The notes under the pieces: generated by a model
Database searches by the model: none
What the model was told of the DNA's origin: nothing
Seen by the model: the letters and a program-made list of their open reading frames with translations, nothing else
From: Amycolatopsis tucumanensis
GTDB lineage: Bacteria; Actinomycetota; Actinomycetes; Mycobacteriales; Pseudonocardiaceae
Length of the DNA stretch: 62,257 nucleotides
Assembly (NCBI RefSeq): GCF_021654135.1
Contig: NZ_JAKGSD010000051.1
Coordinates: 1 to 62,257 of the forward strand
Direction: 5' to 3'
Made by a program: the position numbers and the translations under genes
Part shown: positions 40,008-47,599 of the stretch, one piece after another
Layout: each line of letters starts with the position of its first letter
Position numbering within the stretch: the stretch's first letter is position 1

Positions 40008-40745
40008 TCAGAGCGCCACGACCAGACCCTCCTCGGCGACGATCACCTCGCCGCCGAACACGGCGCGCGCCTGCGCCGCGGAGATCGCCCGATCGCTGCC
40101 CGGCCAGAAGTGGGTCAACAGCAACCGGCGCGCGCCCGCGGCAGCCGCCCAGGTCGCCGCCTCCGTGGCGGTCATGACGCCGCGCGGGCTGCCCGGCGGG
40201 GGTTCTTCCTGCAGTGTCGCGTCGGCGATGAAGAGGCCGGTGTCGCGCGCCAGTTCACGCAGGGCCTCCGTCGGTCCGCAGTCGCCGGTGTAGGCGACGG
40301 TGAGGCCGGGCGCCGCGAGGCGCACGCCGTAGTCCGGCACGTGGTGCGGCAGCGGGAACGGGGTCAGGGAGAACGGCCCGACCCGCGCCGGACGGCCGAG
40401 GTCGTGCACCTCGAACACGGTCGCGGGGTCCGGCCGGGGCTCCAGGGCGCGTAGGACGTCCAGCACACCCGGCTCGCAGTAGAGGGGGATCTTGGGCGCG
40501 TCCGGGGCCTCGTAGTGCCGGACGCGGGCCAGTGCGCTGAGGTCCACGCAGTGGTCCGGGTGGCGGTGGGTGACGATCACGGCGTCGACCTCGCCGTGCG
40601 GGCAGTGCTCCAGCAGGGCGCCGACGGTGCCGTAGCCCAGATCCAGTACGACGCGGAAGTCCTCGTGCGTGAGGAGGAAGCCGGCGCACGCGCGGCCCGG
40701 CTCCGGCCACGCGCCGCAGCTGCCGAGGACGATGAGCTCGCTCAT
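40008..40745 (-). CDS. MBL-fold metal-dependent hydrolase
   Basis: The 245-residue product has the metallo-beta-lactamase motif THRHPDHCVDL (HxHxDH, about 59-65), a later metal Asp in YTGDCGPTE, His in PLPHHVPDYG and a C-terminal LLTHFWPGSD. The layout is that of RNase Z-like or phosphodiesterase-like members. The substrate is unknown. It is divergent from exonuclease III with 47 bases between the starts, so the two promoters overlap. Confidence 0.88.
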   Translation of the reverse strand: MSELIVLGSCGAWPEPGRACAGFLLTHEDFRVVLDLGYGTVGALLEHCPHGEVDAVIVTHRHPDHCVDLSALARVRHYEAPDAPKIPLYCEPGVLDVLRALEPRPDPATVFEVHDLGRPARVGPFSLTPFPLPHHVPDYGVRLAAPGLTVAYTGDCGPTEALRELARDTGLFIADATLQEEPPPGSPRGVMTATEAATWAAAAGARRLLLTHFWPGSDRAISAAQARAVFGGEVIVAEEGLVVAL

Positions 40746-40764
40746 GGCAGCAGTGTCCGGGAAC

Positions 40765-40785
40765 GTCGGTGGCGGCCGGTAGCGT
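40765..40785 (+). promoter_or_regulatory. RecA-NDp/PafBC-type promoter of exonuclease III
   Basis: GTCGGTG (40765-40771), eight bases, then TAGCGT (40780-40785) matches the GTCRGTG core, the spacing and the TANNNT -10 of the LexA-independent damage promoter; only the two leading T positions differ. The GTG start at 40793 is eight bases after the -10, so the message would be leaderless. Confidence 0.6.
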
Positions 40786-40792
40786 GCTGGGC

Positions 40793-41599
40793 GTGTTCAC
40801 CGTCTCCACAGTCAACGTCAACGGCATGCGCGCCGCCGCCAAGAAGGGGTTCGTCGAGTGGCTCGCCGCCAGCGGGTCCGACGTCATCCTCTGCCAGGAG
40901 GTGCGCGCCGAGGCCGGGCAGCTCCCCAAGGACGTCGTCGCGCCGGCGGGGTGGCACGCGCACCACGCGCCGTCCGCGGTGAAGGGCCGCAACGGCGTCT
41001 CCGTCTACAGCCGGGCCGAGCCGTCGGAGGTCCGCGTCGGCTTCGGCGAGGCCGAGTTCGAGGACAGCGGGCGCTACCTCGAGGTGCACCTGCCCGGCGT
41101 GGTCGTGGCCAGCCTGTACCTGCCGAGCGGCGACGTGGGGACGCCGCGCCAGGACGAGAAGGAACGCTTCATGGCCGCGTTCCTGCCGTACCTGGTCGAG
41201 CTGCGGGGCAAGGCCGAGGCGGCGGGCTGCGAGGTCGTCGTCGGCGGTGACTGGAACATCGCGCACGCCGAGATCGACCTGAAGAACTGGAAGGGCAACC
41301 AGAAGAACTCCGGCTTCCTGCCCGAGGAGCGGGCCTGGATGAGCCGCGTGTTCGGCGAAGCCGGGTACGTGGACGTGCAGCGCAAGCTCGACCCGGAGGG
41401 GCCCGGCCCGTACACGTGGTGGTCCTACCGCGGCAAGGCCTTCGACAACGACGCCGGCTGGCGCATCGACTACCTGGTCACGACGCCCGGCCTGGCCGAG
41501 AAGTGCACGTCGGTGGTGGTGGAGCGGGCGCCGAGCTACGAGCTGCGGTGGTCCGACCACGCCCCGGTGACGGCGACGTTCGACTTTTCTCCGGAATAG
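40793..41599 (+). CDS. xth: Exodeoxyribonuclease III / AP endonuclease
   Basis: The enzyme cuts DNA at abasic sites and trims 3' blocks in base-excision repair. The 268-residue product shows STVNVNGMRAAAKKGFVEWL, the catalytic Glu in ILCQEVRAE, SLYLPSGD, the GGDWNIAH loop with Asp and Asn, and the terminal SDHAPVTATF. The start is GTG 40793; upstream codons lie within the promoter. No ribosome site is visible, in keeping with leaderless translation. A second repair gene, the HhH-GPD protein, is 3.5 kb away. Confidence 0.94.
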   Translation: MFTVSTVNVNGMRAAAKKGFVEWLAASGSDVILCQEVRAEAGQLPKDVVAPAGWHAHHAPSAVKGRNGVSVYSRAEPSEVRVGFGEAEFEDSGRYLEVHLPGVVVASLYLPSGDVGTPRQDEKERFMAAFLPYLVELRGKAEAAGCEVVVGGDWNIAHAEIDLKNWKGNQKNSGFLPEERAWMSRVFGEAGYVDVQRKLDPEGPGPYTWWSYRGKAFDNDAGWRIDYLVTTPGLAEKCTSVVVERAPSYELRWSDHAPVTATFDFSPE

Positions 41600-41660
41600 C
41601 CGGAATGTCCGGATGAACACGGGTGTTGTCCCTGGCACACCGACTGATTGGGGGCAGCTC

Positions 41661-42086
41661 GTGTCATTCGTGATGACCGCTTCCGAGCGTGAGGATTTCC
41701 TGGCCGGCGTGCACATCGGCGTGCTGGCCGTCGAGCGGGACGGAAGGGCGCCGCTGGCCGTGCCGATCTGGTACGACTACCGGCCCGGTGGCGACGTTCT
41801 GCTGTGGATGGAACGCGGGACGGTGAAGGAGAAGCTGGCGCGCAAGGCGGGCCGGCTCAGCCTGACCGTGCAGAACGAGAACTGGCCGTACAAGTACGTG
41901 ACGATCGAGGGACCCGTCGTGGCCAACGACGACCCGCCGACGCGCGAGGAGGCCCTCGCGATCACCGCCAGGTACCTCCCGGAGCCCGACGCGCGCGCCT
42001 ACGTGGACGACGCGCTGGGGGAGAAGTCGCTGCTGGTCCGCGTGCGCCCGGAGAAGTGGCTGAGCAACGACCAGAGCAAGTCCTGA
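41661..42086 (+). CDS. PPOX-type (flavin/F420-binding split barrel) protein
   Basis: The 141-residue product has the pyridoxamine-phosphate-oxidase-like barrel: FLAGVHIGVLAVERDGRAPL, then AVPIWYDYRPGGDVLLWMER, KAGRLSLTVQNENWPYKYVT and a C-terminal helix with RYLPEPDAR. Actinobacterial relatives bind FMN, F420 or heme; the cofactor is not evident here. GTG 41661 is preferred for GGGGGCAG upstream; ATG 41673 and a longer form from 41613 are possible. Confidence 0.8.
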   Translation: MSFVMTASEREDFLAGVHIGVLAVERDGRAPLAVPIWYDYRPGGDVLLWMERGTVKEKLARKAGRLSLTVQNENWPYKYVTIEGPVVANDDPPTREEALAITARYLPEPDARAYVDDALGEKSLLVRVRPEKWLSNDQSKS

Positions 42087-42097
42087 CTCGCCGTCGC

Positions 42098-42123
42098 AGT
42101 AGTTCGCAAGTAGTTTGAAACTA
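42098..42123 (+). promoter_or_regulatory. Operator at the toxin-antitoxin start
   Basis: TAGTTTGAAACTA (42111-42123) is a perfect 13-base palindrome whose last base is the A of the antitoxin ATG. AGTAGTT also occurs as a direct repeat at 42098-42104 and 42109-42115, eleven bases apart. The AT-rich dyad over the start codon suits autorepression by the antitoxin. Confidence 0.65.
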
Positions 42124-42602
42124 TGACCGCACCGGAGGTCAACCTCTCCGACCTGCTCAACAAGCCCAAGGACACCTTGAGCAAGCTGCGGCGTGCCCGG
42201 ACGCTGCGGGTGCACCGCCGCGCGGCGGACGAGGAAGACCTCGTCCTGACCACGTCGAGCCGGGCCGAGCAGGCGGACGAAGCCGCGTCCGCCACCACCC
42301 GGCTGTTCCTGGCGCTGATGAAGCACGACGACCAGATCCGGTCCCTGGTCACCGAGGTCGTGCCAGACGCCTTCCCGTGGGTGCGCTTCCTGCCGCGCGA
42401 GGACGTGCAGGCCTTCGTCGTCGAACTCGTCGACGCGCTCGAAGGTGCGGAGGCCTTGCGCAATCCGGCTCCCGTGGCTCAGGTCATCACCTCGTGGCGG
42501 CACACGGCGGAGGTCTACGCCGATCCCGAGCTGCTCGCCGTGCTGCAGCGGGACGGAGACGACTTCGGCCCGGTCCCAGCTCCGGGGGCAGCGGACGCGT
42601 GA
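42123..42602 (+). CDS. Probable antitoxin of a type II toxin-antitoxin pair
   Basis: The 159-residue product starts with a Phd/YefM-like region (VNLSDLLNKPKDTLSKLRRA, then RTLRVHRRAADEEDLVLTT), the 'prevent-host-death' fold that binds DNA, followed by a helical C-terminal half. It lacks a ribosome site, so it may be leaderless. It overlaps the next gene by four bases (GTGA), and a palindrome covers its start. Antitoxin function is inferred from fold, order and operator. Confidence 0.7.
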   Translation: MTAPEVNLSDLLNKPKDTLSKLRRARTLRVHRRAADEEDLVLTTSSRAEQADEAASATTRLFLALMKHDDQIRSLVTEVVPDAFPWVRFLPREDVQAFVVELVDALEGAEALRNPAPVAQVITSWRHTAEVYADPELLAVLQRDGDDFGPVPAPGAADA

Positions 42603-42958
42603 GCCCCAAGCGTGGTGACCCGGTCGCTCCGCCTGCCGTCGGCGGCGAGTGGGAGATCCGGTTCAGCACCACGGAAGCCGTCAAGGGCCGGCACGAACTC
42701 GAAGCGGCGGCCCGGGGGAACCTGCGGAAGGCCTGGGAGACCATGCGGACGGACCCCGGTCCGGGCCCCGGGAAGCCGACCAGCCGCCACCACCAGCTCA
42801 AGGGCGGACTCGCGCACGGGACGCACCAGGGGCGCAGCCTCCCGCGGTGGCAGTTGGAGGTGACCGGCGCGGCCCGGGTCTGGTACCTCCTCGACGAGCC
42901 GCGGCGGACGGTCTGGGTTCAGCACGCGGGCGTCGGGCACCCGAAGCAGACCGACTAG
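42599..42958 (+). CDS. Probable toxin of a type II toxin-antitoxin pair
   Basis: The 119-residue product has the size and layout of a RelE/ParE-superfamily toxin: EIRFSTTEAVKGRHELEAAA, KAWETMRTDP, RHHQLKGGL, then strands RWQLEVTGAARVWYLLDEPR and TVWVQHAGVGHPKQTD at the end. The basic and His-rich central part (SRHHQLKGGLAHGTHQGRS) could contact RNA. The GTG start overlaps the antitoxin stop. It is a distant member at best; identity rests mainly on context. Confidence 0.65.
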   Translation: MSPKRGDPVAPPAVGGEWEIRFSTTEAVKGRHELEAAARGNLRKAWETMRTDPGPGPGKPTSRHHQLKGGLAHGTHQGRSLPRWQLEVTGAARVWYLLDEPRRTVWVQHAGVGHPKQTD

Positions 42959-43075
42959 CGCGAGCCGTCTGAGCTGGCACGTCGTGCTTGGTGCTGGTTC
43001 GGGTGTGGCCCCCGTGTCCCCGGCACTCCGTTGGGCGCTACTCTCTGCCCCGCACGTGATCAAAAACGATCGGCC

Positions 43076-43081
43076 TTGACA
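43076..43081 (+). promoter_or_regulatory. Consensus -35 element
   Basis: TTGACA at 43076-43081, with TGGTAA (43101-43106) as the best but over-spaced -10 candidate, lies about 90 bases upstream of the small secreted-protein gene. The start of that gene is GTG 43168. Confidence is limited by the weak -10. Confidence 0.4.
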
Positions 43082-43167
43082 CGGTCGGTAGTTTTCACGC
43101 TGGTAACCGTCGCCCATTAGGGTGACGCACACCTTGGAACGGCAGTCTCGTCTCAGGAGGCACACCG

Positions 43168-43470
43168 GTGCGCAACCGAACAGTGCACGTACTGCGGGCC
43201 GGCCTGGTCCTGGCGGTCTTCGCGACCGCGACCACCACCGGCGTCGCCGCGGCGTCGCCGGCCACCCAGGCCGAACCGACCGGCGTCTCGTTCGGCCTGC
43301 TCGGCCCCGTCGGCCTCGCCGCGGTCCTGCTCGGCATCATCGGCATGGCACTGGGCATCGTGCGCCAGCGCCGCAAGGCCCAGGCGGAGGCCGTCGTCCC
43401 CGTCGTCGTCGAGGCCCCCGAAGAGCCCACGCGCCCGGCCCTGACCCCCTACCGGCGTCCCCAGGTCTGA
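43168..43470 (+). CDS. Small exported membrane protein
   Basis: The 100-residue product has a signal peptide (VLRAGLVLAVFATATTTGVA, about 8-27), a short external loop, one membrane segment (PVGLAAVLLGIIGMALGIV) and a basic, then Pro-rich cytoplasmic tail. GTG 43168 has CAGGAGG at good spacing. It overlaps the 3' end of the convergent TDT transporter gene by 22 bases. Function unknown. Confidence 0.75.
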   Translation: MRNRTVHVLRAGLVLAVFATATTTGVAAASPATQAEPTGVSFGLLGPVGLAAVLLGIIGMALGIVRQRRKAQAEAVVPVVVEAPEEPTRPALTPYRRPQV

Positions 43471-44477
43471 CCCGTCCGCAGTACGACGGTTACCCAGGCG
43501 CCCACGAGCAAAACGTAGAGCGCCACCGCGGCCCCGCCGAACAACGCCGAACCGGTCACCGCGGCCAGCGCGCTCGTGCCGGTGACGCAGGTGCCGACGG
43601 GGAACGTGAAGCTCCACCAGGTGAGTGAGAACGGCATCCCGGCGCGCACGGTCCGCAACGTGACCGCCGCCGCGATCGCCAGCCACAGCATCGCGAACCC
43701 CCACGCGGCGAGGCCGTAGAACAACCCGAACGCCTCCGCCGCGGCCCCGAACGGCAGCACCCCCGGCGCGGCAGCGCCCAGCAGGTTCGCCGCGGTGATC
43801 GACTGGCCCAGCGGCCCCAGCACGATCCACAGCGCGGGCACCCGGGCGGCCTCCGTCCCCGCGGTCACCAGCCGGTGCCAGATCTGCGGCAGCAGCACGA
43901 CCGTGGCGAACAGGCTGATCCCGAACATCGCGTAGCACGCCAGCAGCAGCGCCAGCCGTGGCTGCCCGGCCGGCAGGTGCGGCACGAGCGCGGCGCCGGT
44001 GGCCGCCGAGACCATCGGCGGCACGACCGGCATCAGCCAGCCCGCGAACGGCTCCGCGGCCGGGATGCGGCCGGTGATCATCCGGTACGGCACGCCCACC
44101 GCGGTCACCAGCCCCAGCGCCGTGCCCGCGGTCCACAGCACCGCGCCGGCCACCAGCGCCGGGCCGGTGCCGATCCAGTCCCGGCCAAGGGCCACCGCGC
44201 CCGCGCCGATCGTCAGCAGCGCCATCGGCGGCGCGCCCCAGAAGTGCACCAGCACCGGGTCGCGCAGGTGCCGGTGCTGCCGCCGCCGGTCCGCGACCAG
44301 CTGCCAGACCAGCACCACCAGCCACACCGCGGCCAGCGCCCACACGACCGTGACCACCGGCCGCAGCACCGACAGCGGCGCCGGGAGGGCAGTCGCGACG
44401 ATGCCGCTGCCCATCACGGAAGCGAACCAGTTCGGGGTGGTGCCGGGGCGGGACAGGCGCGGCGCGCGTTCGAGCAT
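43449..44477 (-). CDS. TDT/SLAC1-type transporter (tellurite-resistance/dicarboxylate family)
   Basis: The 342-residue product has ten predicted membrane segments and the family start TTPNWFASVMGSGIVATAL, plus VHFWGAPPMALLTIGAGAVA and SLTWWSFTFPVGTC, which match the TehA/Mae1/SLAC1 fold. Members move dicarboxylates, sulfite or anions; the substrate is not set. It is divergent from a LysR gene across 70 bases, so that regulator probably controls it. Confidence 0.88.
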   Translation of the reverse strand: MLERAPRLSRPGTTPNWFASVMGSGIVATALPAPLSVLRPVVTVVWALAAVWLVVLVWQLVADRRRQHRHLRDPVLVHFWGAPPMALLTIGAGAVALGRDWIGTGPALVAGAVLWTAGTALGLVTAVGVPYRMITGRIPAAEPFAGWLMPVVPPMVSAATGAALVPHLPAGQPRLALLLACYAMFGISLFATVVLLPQIWHRLVTAGTEAARVPALWIVLGPLGQSITAANLLGAAAPGVLPFGAAAEAFGLFYGLAAWGFAMLWLAIAAAVTLRTVRAGMPFSLTWWSFTFPVGTCVTGTSALAAVTGSALFGGAAVALYVLLVGAWVTVVLRTGQTWGRR

Positions 44478-44506
44478 GCCTCCACGTTCGGTCCACCACG
44501 CCGCAT

Positions 44507-44523
44507 CCGGTAGGGATCACCGG
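44507..44523. promoter_or_regulatory. Probable LysR operator between transporter and regulator
   Basis: CCGGT-N7-ACCGG is a dyad in the 70-base gap between the divergent TDT and LysR genes, with the T-N-A centre of LysR sites (T44511, A44519). A dual role on both genes is inferred. Confidence 0.5.
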
Positions 44524-44547
44524 CCGATGAGCTCATAACCTGTGTCT

Positions 44548-45444
44548 ATGCCCCTGCGTGTCACCGACCTCGCCGGCTTCGAGCTGCTGCTGTCCGTCGC
44601 GCAGCTCGGCAGCATCGGGGCGGCCGCGCGTGCCCACGGGATCTCGCAGCCCGCGGCCAGCGCCCGGATCCGCCAGCTGGAGGCGCAGATCGGCGTCGCG
44701 CTCGTCGACCGGTCGCCGCGCGGCTCCCGGCTCACCGACTCCGGCGCGCTGGTGGCCGACTGGGCCCGGCCGGTCGTGGAGGCCGCCACCGACCTGGAAG
44801 CCGGGATCGCCGCGCTGCGCGCCCGCCGGGACGAGCACCTGCGCGTGGCGGCCAGCCTGACCGTCGCCGAGTACCTGCTGCCCCGGTGGCTCGCCGCGCT
44901 GCGCCGCCTCGACCCGGGCACCGCGGTGGCGCTCACCTCGGGCAACTCGGGGGAGGTCGCCGCGCAGGTGCTGGCCCGCGAGGTCGACCTCGGGTTCGTC
45001 GAAGGGCCGGACCTGCCGGCGGGACTCGAGGCCGAGACGGTGGCCGTCGACGAACTCCGGCTCGTCGTCGCTCCCGGCCACCCGTGGGCCCGGCGACGGC
45101 GGCCGACGCGGGCGGACGAGCTGGCCGCTACGCCGCTGATCAGCCGGGAACGCGGCTCCGGCACCCGCCGCGCGCTGGAAGTCGCGCTGGCGCCCGCGGA
45201 GCTGGCCGAGCCGCTGCTGGAACTTTCGTCGACGACCGCGATCAAGTCGGCGGTCATGGAGGGCATCGGCCCGGCCGTGCTGGGCGCGCACACCGTCGCC
45301 GCGGAAATCACGGCGGGCACGCTCGTCGCCGTCGACGTCGGCGGACTCGACCTGCACCGCGAGCTCCGGCTGGTCTGGCGCGCTGGGTCGCGGCTGCGCG
45401 GCCCGGCGGCGGACCTCGCTGCGATCGCCGTCCGCGGGGCCTGA
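44548..45444 (+). CDS. LysR-family transcriptional regulator
   Basis: The 298-residue product has the LysR winged helix-turn-helix (LAGFELLLSVAQLGSIGAAA, then ISQPAASARIRQLEAQIG) and an effector domain with LRLVVAPGHPWARRRR. The pattern (RVTDLAGFELLLSVAQLGSI) is close to CbbR/CysL-like regulators. GTG 44542 and ATG 44548 are both in frame; neither has a ribosome site. It is divergent from the TDT transporter and followed 13 bases later by trpS, which seems unrelated. Confidence 0.9.
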   Translation: MPLRVTDLAGFELLLSVAQLGSIGAAARAHGISQPAASARIRQLEAQIGVALVDRSPRGSRLTDSGALVADWARPVVEAATDLEAGIAALRARRDEHLRVAASLTVAEYLLPRWLAALRRLDPGTAVALTSGNSGEVAAQVLAREVDLGFVEGPDLPAGLEAETVAVDELRLVVAPGHPWARRRRPTRADELAATPLISRERGSGTRRALEVALAPAELAEPLLELSSTTAIKSAVMEGIGPAVLGAHTVAAEITAGTLVAVDVGGLDLHRELRLVWRAGSRLRGPAADLAAIAVRGA

Positions 45445-45457
45445 GACAATCAGGGTC

Positions 45458-46486
45458 GTGTCCGAAGCGCCAGAAACCACCGCCCGCCCGCGCGTGCTCT
45501 CCGGGATCCAGCCGACCGCCGACTCGTTCCACCTCGGCAACTACCTCGGCGCCCTCCGGCAGTGGGTGCGCATGCAGGACACGCACGAGACCTTCTACAT
45601 GGTCGTCGACCTGCACGCGATCACGGTCGAGCAGGACCCGAAGGTGCTGCGGCAGCGCACCCGCGTCTCGGCCGCGCAGCTGCTCGCGCTGGGTGTGGAC
45701 CCGGAGCGCAGCGCGTTGTTCGTGCAGAGTCAGGTGCCCGAGCACGCGCAGCTGTCCTGGGTGCTGGAGTGCCTGACCGGGTTCGGCGAGGCCAGCCGGA
45801 TGACGCAGTTCAAGGACAAGGCCGCCAAGCAGGGCACCGACCACGCGAGCGTCGGCCTGTTCACCTACCCGGTGCTGATGGCCGCGGACATCCTGATCTA
45901 CCAGGCGGACGCGGTGCCGGTGGGCGAGGACCAGCGCCAGCACCTGGAGCTGACCCGCAACCTGGCGCAGCGGTTCAACCAGCGCTTCGGCAAGACGTTC
46001 ACCGTGCCGGAGCCGCACATCGTGCAGGGCACGGCGAAGATCTACGACCTGCAGGACCCGGCGGTGAAGATGAGCAAGTCGGCGTCCTCGCCGAACGGCA
46101 TCATCGAGCTGCTGGAGGACCCGAAGCGCTCGGCTAAGAAGATCCGCTCGGCGGTCACCGACACCGGCCGCGAGGTCAAGTTCGACCGGGAGAACAAGGC
46201 CGGCGTGTCGAACCTGCTGTCGATCTACTCGGCGCTGACCGACCGCACGATCGCGGACCTGGAGGCGGCCTACGAGGGCAAGGGGTACGGCGACCTGAAG
46301 AAGGACCTGGCCGAGGTCCTGGTCGAGTGGGTCACCCCGATCCAGGAGCGCGTCCAGTCCTATCTGGACGATGTGGCCGAACTGGACAAGGTCCTGGCCC
46401 GCGGCGCGGAGAAGGCGCGCGAGGTGTCGTCGCGGACGCTGGCCCGGGTGTTCGACCGCGTCGGATTCCTGCCGCCCGCGTCCTGA
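45458..46486 (+). CDS. trpS: Tryptophan-tRNA ligase
   Basis: The 342-residue class I synthetase shows the HIGH variant in FHLGNYLGALRQW (about 27-39) and KMSKS in VKMSKSASSPNG (about 204), with the Trp-binding VLMAADILIYQAD and VGEDQRQHLELTR. The GTG start lies ten bases after GACAAT, a likely -10, without a ribosome site, so it may be leaderless. Length is normal. It is followed by yihY as in mycobacteria (Rv3336c, Rv3335c). Confidence 0.96.
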   Translation: MSEAPETTARPRVLSGIQPTADSFHLGNYLGALRQWVRMQDTHETFYMVVDLHAITVEQDPKVLRQRTRVSAAQLLALGVDPERSALFVQSQVPEHAQLSWVLECLTGFGEASRMTQFKDKAAKQGTDHASVGLFTYPVLMAADILIYQADAVPVGEDQRQHLELTRNLAQRFNQRFGKTFTVPEPHIVQGTAKIYDLQDPAVKMSKSASSPNGIIELLEDPKRSAKKIRSAVTDTGREVKFDRENKAGVSNLLSIYSALTDRTIADLEAAYEGKGYGDLKKDLAEVLVEWVTPIQERVQSYLDDVAELDKVLARGAEKAREVSSRTLARVFDRVGFLPPAS

Positions 46487-46551
46487 CGTCCACAGTGGAC
46501 TCGCCCCGGCCCCGAATTGCGAGGTCGGGGCGGGGTCGTTAGCGTTTTCCC

Positions 46552-47556
46552 GTGGCGGAAGAGAAGGAAAAGCTGGTCCCGCGGCTGCGCCGGAAGTACC
46601 CGTGGCTCGATCACCTGGTGCGGGCCAACGACGCGTTCGGTGAGCGCTACGGCAACCACTACGCGGCGGCGATCACGTATTTCAGCGTGCTGTCGTTGTT
46701 CCCGCTGCTCATGGTCGGGTTCTCGATCGCCGGGTTCGTGCTGGCGAACAACGAGGCCGCCCTGAACGAGCTGCGTGACGGGATCGTGTCGTCGACGCCG
46801 GCGGGCATCGGGGACTTCGTCGCGAACATCGTGGACACGGCGTTGAAGTCGCGCGGCGGCACGGGGGTGTTCGGTCTGCTGCTGGCCCTGTACTCGGGGA
46901 TCGGCTGGATGAGCAACCTGCGGGACGCGCTGACCGCCCAGTGGGGACAGGAGAAGAAGAGCCGCCCGATCGTCTCGACGACGATCAAGGACCTGCTCGC
47001 GCTGGCCGGGCTCGGGCTGGCGCTGGTGGTGTCGTTCGGCCTGACCGCGATCGGCGGTGGGGTCGGCAACCTGATCCTGCGGTGGGTCGGCCTGGACGAC
47101 CAGGGGTGGGCGGTGTTCATCCTCCGCCTGGCGACGATCCTGTTGTCGCTGCTGGCGAACATGCTGGTGTTCCTGTGGGTGCTGTCGCGGCTGCCGCGGG
47201 AGAAGGTGTCGGCGCGCAGCGCGATCAAGGGCGCCGCGATCGCCTCGGTGGGTTTCGAGGTGCTGAAGCAGGTCGGTTCGATCTACCTGGCGAGCGTGAC
47301 CAGTTCGCCGAGCGGGGCCCTGTTCGGGCCGATCATCGGTCTGCTGGTGTTCGCCAACCTGGTGTCCCGGTTCCTGCTGTTCGTGACGGCCTGGACGGCG
47401 ACCGCGCGGGAGAACCTCGTGACGACGGTCGAGCCCCCGCCACCGGCGGTCATCCGCCCGACGGTGGAGGTGCGGCGCGGCCCCGGCGCGGGCGCCGTGG
47501 CAGGAGCGTTCAGCGCCGGTGCGATGCTGGCCTGGCTCGGCCGGCGCCGGCGGTAG
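46552..47556 (+). CDS. YihY/BrkB family membrane protein
   Basis: The 334-residue product has six membrane segments and the family pattern RYGNHYAAAITYFSVLSLFP near residue 35. The name 'virulence factor BrkB' is historical; function is unknown. The GTG start lies seven bases after TAGCGT (46540-46545) without a ribosome site, another probable leaderless message. It is convergent with the carboxypeptidase gene. Confidence 0.88.
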   Translation: MAEEKEKLVPRLRRKYPWLDHLVRANDAFGERYGNHYAAAITYFSVLSLFPLLMVGFSIAGFVLANNEAALNELRDGIVSSTPAGIGDFVANIVDTALKSRGGTGVFGLLLALYSGIGWMSNLRDALTAQWGQEKKSRPIVSTTIKDLLALAGLGLALVVSFGLTAIGGGVGNLILRWVGLDDQGWAVFILRLATILLSLLANMLVFLWVLSRLPREKVSARSAIKGAAIASVGFEVLKQVGSIYLASVTSSPSGALFGPIIGLLVFANLVSRFLLFVTAWTATARENLVTTVEPPPPAVIRPTVEVRRGPGAGAVAGAFSAGAMLAWLGRRRR

Positions 47557-47599
47557 CAGCGCGGCTCCCGCACAACAGCGCCGGCCGGTCCGAAGGCCG

